A DNA stretch of 5,652 nt from JANXSD01 sp043758125 (lineage in GTDB: Bacteria; Bacteroidota; Bacteroidia; AKYH767-A; OLB10): NCBI GenBank assembly GCA_043758125.1, contig JAYVOC010000209.1, positions 1 to 5,652 of the forward strand, in the 5' to 3' direction. Under the pieces are notes generated by a model that had not been told where the DNA came from, ran no database searches, and saw only the letters and a program-made list of their open reading frames with translations. The position numbers were made by a program, and so were the translations under genes. Shown here piece by piece: positions 1 through 5,174 of the stretch. Every line of letters begins with the position of its first letter. Within the stretch, counting starts at the first letter, position 1.

Positions 1-50
1 GAGAGGAGCAAATCTAAGCAAAATTGAGATTGGAGAAAATTTGTCCTCTC
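1..50. repeat. Inverted repeat able to form a 12-bp hairpin with one bulge, just after the wbqC-like stop
   Basis: GAGAGGA (1-7) is the exact reverse complement of TCCTCTC (44-50). After a single unpaired G at 8, CAAAT (9-13) pairs with ATTTG (39-43). This gives 7+5 bp of stem around a 25-nt loop. It starts 6 bases after the WbqC-like stop codon, a suitable place for the end of the minus-strand transcript. The large loop is unusual for an intrinsic terminator, and any U-tract would lie outside the window, so the terminator reading is an inference. If the convergent reading frame at 2-73 is real, the repeat lies inside coding sequence. Confidence 0.3.
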
Positions 51-73
51 TGATAGCTAAAAAATTGAATTAA
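2..73 (+). CDS. Possible 3' end of a convergent plus-strand gene (partial, unidentified)
   Basis: Reading frame 2 is open from the window edge to a TAA at 71-73 and would encode about 23 C-terminal residues ending SSLIAKKLN. The composition is protein-like (an alternating hydrophobic and charged stretch), but it is far too short to assign a family. If real, the gene converges on the WbqC-like gene and overlaps its 3' end by 17 bp (57-73). The other two plus-strand frames stop earlier (TAA at 15-17, TGA at 25-27). An open stretch of 23 codons can easily occur by chance, so this is tentative. The start would lie to the left of the window. Confidence 0.27.
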   Translation, partial: RGANLSKIEIGENLSSLIAKKLN

Positions 74-692
74 TATTAGCTCCGTTACAAAGTAAATCGA
101 ACGAGGAAAGATTAGTTTGAAATGGATGCTTATAGCCAAATACTTGAGGATAAGGTTTAAATTGTTCAGCTGTTAAAAGTGTTGGTAGGATAGAGGAGGC
201 GTTAGAAATTTTAGTGAAATCAATTTTCATATTCGTTTCGTGCGATTCTATCACTTGAATAGTTGTTTTGATTTTGAGTTTCTTCAACAGCCACTCTAAT
301 AGCGTTTGGTTTAGATCAATTAAAAATTCAAATTTACGATCGTAAAATGCCCATAAATCATCTTTCAGATATTCAAAGTTAGCTGATGTATTGTAGGCTG
401 CTTGTAACGATCCTTTATGAACCCGAATCCATGGCACATCGTAACTAATGCGGAGGTCTTTTATTTTGATAGGTTTTCCTTGCTTGTGCTTAATTGGAAT
501 TATCAATGACTGAATTCCATTTGGAGATAAAATAAAACAACGGTTACGAGCTGTTTGTTTCTGCCAATTTTCTGAATGATCTAATACAATATTAGTGTGA
601 TTATTAAGAAACATCACATATTCCACAGAAGGAAGAAAGGCACTACAAAACATTGCAATATCATCATTGCTTTGGATTAAACTTTCAGCCAT
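57..692 (-). CDS. WbqC-like family protein
   Basis: This 211-residue protein matches the WbqC-like family seen across Bacteroidota. Visible signatures in order: FLPSVEY (19-25); ENWQKQTARNRC (41-52), followed by the strand LIIPIKH (63-69); VPWIRVHKGSLQAAY (86-100) leading to an F-E-Y-L stretch; F-K-P-Y-P-Q-V-F-G-Y (178-187); and a C-terminal PFQTNLSSFDLLCNGAN (190-206). The length is normal for the family. There is no signal peptide or membrane segment, so it is probably cytoplasmic. WbqC itself was named from an O-antigen gene cluster, but the biochemical role of this family is not established and I assign none. The ATG at 690-692 lies 9 bp after the lepB stop, suggesting translational coupling. 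A second ATG at 651-653 (Met14), close to the first conserved block, is an alternative start. The stop is TAG. Confidence 0.88.
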   Translation of the reverse strand: MAESLIQSNDDIAMFCSAFLPSVEYVMFLNNHTNIVLDHSENWQKQTARNRCFILSPNGIQSLIIPIKHKQGKPIKIKDLRISYDVPWIRVHKGSLQAAYNTSANFEYLKDDLWAFYDRKFEFLIDLNQTLLEWLLKKLKIKTTIQVIESHETNMKIDFTKISNASSILPTLLTAEQFKPYPQVFGYKHPFQTNLSSFDLLCNGANINSIF

Positions 693-701
693 GAATTTGT
701 T

Positions 702-1799
702 TTAGTCGTTATTCCAATGAATGAGATTGAACAATCTACTCCAACGAATTTTTCCTAAGAAAGTACCATTAGTATCCCACGACATCCAAATAAAAACAGC
801 TTTTCCTACTACATGATCTTCAGGAACAAAACCCCAAAAACGGGAATCAGCAGAATTATGGCGATTATCACCCATCATGAAATAATAATCCATTTTAAAT
901 GTATAAGAATTGGCTTCTTTACCGTTAATGAAAATTTTACCGTCAGGGCGTTCTTCTAATTTGTTGCCTTCGTATTTACTAATCACGCGACGATAAATGC
1001 TAATATTGTCTTGATTAATAGTGATGGTAACGCCTTTTTTAGGGATATAAATTGGTCCGTAATTATCCATATTCCAACCAAGTTTTGGATCATAAGGATA
1101 GATGTAATCGGCATATTGACCTTTAGGCTGACTAAGAACCTCTAATGAAGTAACATTTGGCAATTCCTTTAAAGCCTTTGCAGAACTTGCAGTTAAACAA
1201 TAGCGATATTCCCCTTGATTAAAAGTTTCTCCACCATCATTGATGTCATTTTTTCGAAGTACTTTATCACTTAAGCCAACACCATTTGTTTTGATATCAT
1301 AAACATATTGACTCTTTTTAGGCTGCATATTTTGTTTGCCATTTATGAAAACAACACGATCAACAACTTTTAATGTATCACCAGGAATTCCAATGCAGCG
1401 TTTAATATAATGCGTTTGCTTATCAATAGGTCTGTCATCTTCCATAGGATAATTGAAAACGACAATATCATTGTTTTTTACAGAGCTAAATCCTGGAAGA
1501 CGGTAATAAGGAAATTTAATAGCTTCTGAATAAGCTTTGCCACCAGTTATCGGTAATTCTTGATGAACAAAAGGAACAGAAAGTGGTGTCATCGGAATAC
1601 GAGCACCATAACTTATTTTACTTACGAAAAGAAAATCACCTACCATTAATGTTTTCTCCATTGATGGAGTAGGTATGGTGAAAGCTTCTATAAAAAAAGT
1701 ACGGATGATTGTTGCTGCTATTACTGCAAAAATGATAGCGTCAAACCATTCGCGCGACTTGCTTTTTCTACCACTGCTTTGCCAGAATTTCCAGTTCAT
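702..1799 (-). CDS. lepB: Signal peptidase I (S26 family), Bacteroidota long form
   Basis: Type I leader peptidase, anchored in the inner membrane, which cleaves signal peptides from exported proteins on the periplasmic side. A short basic N-terminus (RKSKSREW, 11-18) is followed by one membrane segment at about 19-38. Box B PTPSMEKTLMVGDFLFVSK (43-61) holds the nucleophile Ser46. Box D YIKRCIGIPGD (131-141) holds the general base Lys133. Box E MMGDNRHNSADSRFWGFVP (308-326) completes the fold. The Ser/Lys dyad is intact. At 365 residues it is longer than E. coli LepB (324) and about twice typical Gram-positive enzymes, because about 140 residues separate box D from box E. FINGK occurs at both edges of this insertion (151-155 and 290-294). 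It lies 39 bp downstream of dapB and 9 bp upstream of the WbqC-like gene. The ATG start fits the normal basic-hydrophobic N-terminus. Confidence 0.96.
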   Translation of the reverse strand: MNWKFWQSSGRKSKSREWFDAIIFAVIAATIIRTFFIEAFTIPTPSMEKTLMVGDFLFVSKISYGARIPMTPLSVPFVHQELPITGGKAYSEAIKFPYYRLPGFSSVKNNDIVVFNYPMEDDRPIDKQTHYIKRCIGIPGDTLKVVDRVVFINGKQNMQPKKSQYVYDIKTNGVGLSDKVLRKNDINDGGETFNQGEYRYCLTASSAKALKELPNVTSLEVLSQPKGQYADYIYPYDPKLGWNMDNYGPIYIPKKGVTITINQDNISIYRRVISKYEGNKLEERPDGKIFINGKEANSYTFKMDYYFMMGDNRHNSADSRFWGFVPEDHVVGKAVFIWMSWDTNGTFLGKIRWSRLFNLIHWNND

Positions 1800-1838
1800 A
1801 ATTATTATTTGGTTTCGAAATTAGGTAATTGTTACTCT

Positions 1839-2567
1839 TTAAGATGGGAAAAGTAAATCCTTCATCGTGAATACACCTTTTTTTCCTTGTATCCATTCTG
1901 CTGCTTGAAGTACTCCAGTGGCATAACCTTCACGCGAATATGCTTCGTGGTTTAAAGTGATTTTATCAATTGGTGATCGCCAACTTACTGCATGCCGACC
2001 AACAACTTCTTCAGCTCTTAGCGCCTCAATGGGCACTAACGTTTCATTATCAGGATTGTTGTTATCAACTAATCCCCAATTTTTATAGTGAGGATCAAAA
2101 GTAATGATATCATTTGCCAAACTTATTGCCGTACCACTTGGTGAATCCATTTTGTGAATATGATGTATTTCGGTTATAAATGGTTTATAAGAGGGCATTT
2201 TACTCATCCATCCAGCAAGTAACCGGTTCAACTCGAATAATAAATTTACACCTATACTGAAATTACTTGCATATAAAAGTGAACCTTTTCCTTCAACAAA
2301 CTCAGCAGCCAACTCATCGTATTGTTCAAGCCATCCTGTTGTTCCGCAAATCACAGGAACACCTGCTTTCAAACAACTTCTAAGGTTATTTAATGCGGCT
2401 TCAGGACTAGTAAATTCGATAGCGATATCTGCTTTTGATAGATGCTCAGGAAGAAGGAGATTTAATGAGTTTTCATTTATCTTAAAAATGATTTCATGTC
2501 CGTGCTTTATTGCCAACTCTGCAATTGCCGAACCCATTTTCCCAGTACCTATTAAAGCTATTTTCAT
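1839..2567 (-). CDS. dapB: 4-hydroxy-tetrahydrodipicolinate reductase
   Basis: DapB (EC 1.17.1.8) reduces the dehydrated form of 4-hydroxy-tetrahydrodipicolinate with NAD(P)H in the cytoplasm. This is a step toward diaminopimelate for peptidoglycan and toward lysine. The 242-residue protein starts with the Rossmann nucleotide-binding loop GTGKMG (7-12). EFTSPEA (51-57) and CGTTGW (74-79) follow. The signature EIHHIHKMDSPSGTA (133-147) contains the catalytic His135 and Lys139, corresponding to His159 and Lys163 of the E. coli enzyme, and the substrate-binding SGT. The C-terminal part returns to the Rossmann domain with GYATGVLQAAEWI (214-226). It is shorter than E. coli DapB (273 residues), as is common in Bacteroidota. 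The ATG places the GxGxxG loop at the expected distance from the N-terminus. It begins 29 bp after the DUF5683 gene, so co-transcription is likely. Confidence 0.97.
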   Translation of the reverse strand: MKIALIGTGKMGSAIAELAIKHGHEIIFKINENSLNLLLPEHLSKADIAIEFTSPEAALNNLRSCLKAGVPVICGTTGWLEQYDELAAEFVEGKGSLLYASNFSIGVNLLFELNRLLAGWMSKMPSYKPFITEIHHIHKMDSPSGTAISLANDIITFDPHYKNWGLVDNNNPDNETLVPIEALRAEEVVGRHAVSWRSPIDKITLNHEAYSREGYATGVLQAAEWIQGKKGVFTMKDLLFPS

Positions 2568-2596
2568 AAATTAATGATTGTGTTTAAGGGTATCAA

Positions 2597-3169
2597 TTAA
2601 AATCGAAAATTCAAATTGAGACCAGTTACTGCCGCGGCATTTGGAGTAAAAGGATTTGCAATAAAAGTAGGAGTTACTTGTAAACTTAAATTATCATCCA
2701 CATCGAAAGTAAATAAATGAGCATCCACGTGCGCATCAATAATATTCAAAACATAAATTAAACTCGTAACAATAATTGATAAATCTCTATTACGATGGTA
2801 GTAGTTTGATAAGGTTAGAAGATTGGCATCTGTATAACGATTCACATAATTATCGACAGTTGTTGAATCGCCATCCAATCTAGTAATAAGTGCACCATTA
2901 AATTTCTTATAATTATCGTTATTGAATTTGATTAGATATGCCATTCCACCAAACGCTGCGTAAATGATCGGCACTTTCCAAATTTTATGATTGTAAACCT
3001 GACCAGCACCTGGGAGAATAGCGGATAAATTGGTTGCTCGTTTTACGGAATGAACACGAGGTAAAGTATCAATTGGCGATTGAGCATTACTAACTTGAAA
3101 AGATAATCCAAGAAAAAACATAACAATGCTTTTTAGTAGAAAATGTGTTTTTAGTTGCGATTTTGTCAC
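2597..3169 (-). CDS. DUF5683-type exported/envelope protein of unknown function
   Basis: I start this at GTG (3167-3169), giving 190 residues. The N-terminus is then a standard signal peptide: basic TKSQLKTHFLLK, hydrophobic SIVMFFLGLSFQ, and a cleavage site VSNA|QSP after residue 29. A Gln at +1 is frequent in Bacteroidota. The open frame extends upstream to a TTG at 3248-3250 (217 residues), but that would bury the signal peptide. The first ATG (3119-3121) leaves too short a leader. The mature part has the DUF5683 core SAILPGAGQVYNHKIWKVPIIY (about 49-70), which continues into a hydrophobic segment to about 82. A second hydrophobic stretch lies at about 131-145, followed by an H/D-rich IDAHVDAH. 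The chain ends in an alternating strand with terminal Phe (LNLNFRF). No function is known to me. The gene sits between parB and dapB, as in many relatives. Confidence 0.82.
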   Translation of the reverse strand: MTKSQLKTHFLLKSIVMFFLGLSFQVSNAQSPIDTLPRVHSVKRATNLSAILPGAGQVYNHKIWKVPIIYAAFGGMAYLIKFNNDNYKKFNGALITRLDGDSTTVDNYVNRYTDANLLTLSNYYHRNRDLSIIVTSLIYVLNIIDAHVDAHLFTFDVDDNLSLQVTPTFIANPFTPNAAAVTGLNLNFRF

Positions 3170-3192
3170 GTTTTTACTCGAAGAGATTGCTG

Positions 3193-3200
3193 CAAAGATA
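3193..3200 (-). promoter_or_regulatory. Candidate Bacteroidota -7 promoter element upstream of the DUF5683 gene
   Basis: On the minus strand the bases read TATCTTTG, an exact match to the TAnnTTTG -7 consensus of Bacteroidota primary promoters. It ends 23 bp before the proposed GTG start, so transcription would begin a short distance before the gene. No clear TTTG -33 partner is visible at the usual spacing. The same loose pattern also turns up inside genes (for example 329-336), so the match alone is weak. The position in the widest gap of the par-to-dapB stretch and the adjacent inverted repeat raise its plausibility. Confidence 0.33.
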
Positions 3201-3202
3201 AG

Positions 3203-3242
3203 ATTTCTGAATGTAGATCCGATAGCTATTAGTTTCAGAAAT
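3203..3242. repeat. 9-bp perfect inverted repeat in the parB-DUF5683 interval (operator or hairpin candidate)
   Basis: ATTTCTGAA (3203-3211) and TTCAGAAAT (3234-3242) are exact reverse complements separated by 22 bases. The spacer contains an 8-bp palindrome, ATAGCTAT (3222-3229). The pair flanks the place where a -33 element would sit for the TATCTTTG at 3193-3200, as expected for an operator. In RNA it could also form a weak AT-rich hairpin 44 bases after the parB stop, but the bases that follow are not a proper U-tract. With the GTG start chosen for the next gene, the whole structure is non-coding. Confidence 0.4.
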
Positions 3243-3286
3243 GATAACAATGAAAATAATGCTAAATCCTACTTAAAATTGAAGTG

Positions 3287-4216
3287 TTAATCGAAATCTA
3301 AAAGTTCAATCAAACGATTGAGGTCATCGGTAGAGAAATAATTAAAGATGATTTGTCCTGTACCATTGTCTTTATGTTTGATCTCTGCTTTTGTTTCGTA
3401 GCGATAAGCGATGCGGTCTGTGAGGTTGCGGATGTCAGCGTTGATGGAAGTTTTTTTATCAGATTTAGCTGCATTTTTTTTAGGTGCAACTGATCTAACT
3501 AGATCTTCCGTTTTTCGTACAGAGAGATCATTTTGAAGGATATCATTAAAAAGACGTAATTGCATTGCAATATCATCAACACCTAATATTGCACGGGCGT
3601 GTCCCATGGTGATTCTTCCATCCCGAATTGCAAACTGGATTTGCGGAGGAAGTTTCAGTAAACGCAAGTAATTAGTTACTGTACTCCGATCCTTCCCGAC
3701 TCTATCACCTAATTGTTCTTGTGTTAACTTGCATTCTTCAAGTAGTCGTTGGTAACTAATTGCAATTTCTAAGGCATTTAAGTTTTCTCGTTGGATGTTC
3801 TCAACAAGTGCCATTTCCAACATTGATTGATCATTCGCTGTACGAATATAAGCAGGGATCGTCTCTAATCCTGCCAAACGGGAAGCTTTAAAGCGACGCT
3901 CACCACTAATAATTTGGTAGCGATCGTGACCCATTTTACGGACAGTTATTGGTTGTATAATTCCTTGAATGCTAATTGATTCAGATAACTCTCTTAAAGC
4001 TATTTCATCGAACTCTGTACGAGGTTGAAAAGGATTTGCTTCAATTTGATTTAATGAAATAAGAGCAACCATTCCAGTATGAATGATATTGTCCATTACC
4101 GAATTAGCAGCAGAAGTGGCATCCTTGATGGGATTACTATTTTGCTCGTGATCGATTGGTGTTGTATCTAAAAGTGCTGCAAGACCTCTTCCTAAACCTG
4201 ATTTTTTTGTTGACAT
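3287..4216 (-). CDS. parB: Chromosome-partitioning protein ParB (Spo0J/Noc family)
   Basis: ParB binds parS sites near the origin, loads and slides as a CTP-dependent clamp, and stimulates ParA. The 309-residue protein has all expected parts. The N-terminal KKSGLGRGLAALL (4-16) is the ParA-interacting leader. The ParB/Srx CTPase domain includes NPFQPRTEFD (61-70), QGIIQPITVRK (84-94) and the CTP-binding GERRFKASRLAGL (105-117). ENIQRENLNALEIA (139-152) follows. The helix-turn-helix lies at LTQEQLGDRVGKDRSTVTNYLRLLKLP (about 164-190). A Lys/Ala/Ser-rich linker (245-257) leads to a C-terminal dimerisation region ending LNRLIELLDFD. Length and architecture are typical of chromosomal ParB. The ATG start is supported by the conserved leader. 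The gene follows parA after 81 bp. No parS-like site is visible in the window. Confidence 0.97.
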   Translation of the reverse strand: MSTKKSGLGRGLAALLDTTPIDHEQNSNPIKDATSAANSVMDNIIHTGMVALISLNQIEANPFQPRTEFDEIALRELSESISIQGIIQPITVRKMGHDRYQIISGERRFKASRLAGLETIPAYIRTANDQSMLEMALVENIQRENLNALEIAISYQRLLEECKLTQEQLGDRVGKDRSTVTNYLRLLKLPPQIQFAIRDGRITMGHARAILGVDDIAMQLRLFNDILQNDLSVRKTEDLVRSVAPKKNAAKSDKKTSINADIRNLTDRIAYRYETKAEIKHKDNGTGQIIFNYFSTDDLNRLIELLDFD

Positions 4217-4256
4217 GGTATATGAGCTGTTATTGAAGAAGCTTTGAATGTATTAG

Positions 4257-4288
4257 CAATACTAGTGTGAATTTCATAATTAATGAAA
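4257..4288 (-). promoter_or_regulatory. parB: Weak promoter-like pair with inverted repeat upstream of parB
   Basis: In the 81-bp parA-parB gap the minus strand has TTTC (4285-4288), 20 bases, then TAGTATTG (4257-4264). This is one mismatch in each box from the Bacteroidota TTTG / TAnnTTTG pattern. Overlapping the upstream box is an inverted repeat, TTTCAT-AATTA-ATGAAA (4272-4288), with 6-bp perfect arms. The arrangement would allow separate or autoregulated expression of parB. The short AT-rich matches make this only suggestive. Confidence 0.22.
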
Positions 4289-4297
4289 GTGGAGGTT

Positions 4298-5134
4298 TTA
4301 ATTTTCTGAAATTTTCAGTTTGTCCATTACTTTTTCAGTAAGCACTTTTTCCTCTGCCGACATTCCTGTCATGTTATTATTTTGAAGAATTTCGCGTGCT
4401 AGATTAAGGTAATTTATCGCTCCCTTACTAGTAGCATCATGCATAATGATACTCTCACCGAAACTAGGCGCTTCCCCTAACTTTGTATTACGCTGAATAA
4501 TAGTATCGAATACAATATCTTGGAAATGCGTTTTCACTTCTTCTACAACTTGGTTAGAAAGTCGCAAACGCATGTCGTACATTGTTAAGAGAATTCCTTC
4601 AATAGCTAAATCTGGGTTTAAGCGAGTTTGAACAATTTTTATAGTATTCAATAACTTACCAAGACCTTCCAAAGCGAAATATTCACATTGAACAGGGATG
4701 ATAACAGAATTTGCTGCCGTTAATGCGTTGATAGTAATTAAACCTAATGATGGAGAGCAATCAATGATAATGAAATCAAAATCGGCACTAATCTTTTCGA
4801 AAACCAACTTCATCATTTGTTCGCGGTTTACAAGCTGAATCATTTCTATTTCAGCACCAACGAGGTCGATGTGAGAAGGTAAAAGGAAGAGGTTTGGTGT
4901 TTTAGTTTCTAAGATGATATCCTTTGGTGATACATCGTTAATGATACATTCGTAGATAGACGTTTTTACTGTTCGAGGATCAAATCCTACCCCAGAAGTT
5001 GCATTTGCCTGCGGATCCGCATCTACTAAAAGTGTTTTATATTCCAAAACCGCCAAGCTTGCTGCTAGGTTAATAGCAGAGGTTGTTTTACCAACTCCAC
5101 CTTTCTGATTTGCAATTGCTATTACTTTTGCCAT
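4298..5134 (-). CDS. parA: Chromosome-partitioning ATPase ParA (Soj/MinD superfamily)
   Basis: ParA is a deviant-Walker ATPase that binds DNA non-specifically as an ATP dimer and is driven off by ParB, moving the replicated origins apart. The 278-residue protein has the deviant Walker A loop KGGVGKTT (11-18), with signature Lys11 and catalytic Lys16. The A' motif LLVDADPQANATSG (35-48) contains Asp38 and Asp40. Walker B is FIIIDCSPSLG (121-131). PVQCEYFALEGL (147-158) and QRNTKLGEAPSFG (214-226) follow. There is no N-terminal helix-turn-helix domain, so it is the chromosomal (Soj-like) type rather than the plasmid P1 type. About 25 residues (NNNMTGMSAEEK to ISEN) extend past the usual end of the fold. 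It is immediately upstream of parB and 40 bp downstream of the hydrolase gene. Confidence 0.97.
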   Translation of the reverse strand: MAKVIAIANQKGGVGKTTSAINLAASLAVLEYKTLLVDADPQANATSGVGFDPRTVKTSIYECIINDVSPKDIILETKTPNLFLLPSHIDLVGAEIEMIQLVNREQMMKLVFEKISADFDFIIIDCSPSLGLITINALTAANSVIIPVQCEYFALEGLGKLLNTIKIVQTRLNPDLAIEGILLTMYDMRLRLSNQVVEEVKTHFQDIVFDTIIQRNTKLGEAPSFGESIIMHDATSKGAINYLNLAREILQNNNMTGMSAEEKVLTEKVMDKLKISEN

Positions 5135-5143
5135 CTTATATTA

Positions 5144-5156
5144 ACACTTTAAGTGT
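5144..5156. repeat. 13-bp palindrome ACACTTTAAGTGT just upstream of parA
   Basis: ACACTT (5144-5149) and AAGTGT (5151-5156) are perfect reverse complements around a single central T. The palindrome lies 9 bases before the parA ATG, in the 40-bp gap after the hydrolase stop. A one-base centre cannot form an RNA hairpin as it stands, so a DNA-binding dimer site is the more natural reading. Its closeness to the start codon would suit repression. There is no experimental or family evidence for this specific motif. Confidence 0.3.
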
Positions 5157-5174
5157 CATCTTTAACTAATTAAA

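Noticed and set aside
9..16. TAGATTTG on the minus strand as a promoter for a gene left of the window
   Set aside because: It matches the loose TAnnTTTG pattern, but so do sites inside genes (for example 329-336). There is no good -33 box and no downstream gene is visible.
1656..1669. 14-bp palindromic stretch CTCCAT-TG-ATGGAG inside lepB
   Set aside because: It spans the codons of the conserved PSMEK catalytic block, so the sequence is explained by protein constraint. There is no sign of a regulatory role.
2568..2610. Promoter for dapB (TTTG, 19 bases, TACCCTTA on the minus strand)
   Set aside because: The spacing is attractive, but the -7 box matches poorly, and the 29-bp gap to the preceding gene fits co-transcription.
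2721..2737. CACGTG core (GCATCCACGTGCGCATC) as a possible parS site
   Set aside because: Only the central CACGTG matches the parS consensus TGTTTCACGTGAAACA. The flanks do not, and the bases encode a His/Asp-rich piece of the DUF5683 protein.
3170..3250. N-terminal extension of the DUF5683 protein from TTG
   Set aside because: The extension would precede a complete signal peptide, overlaps a 9-bp inverted repeat and promoter-like element, and uses a rare start.
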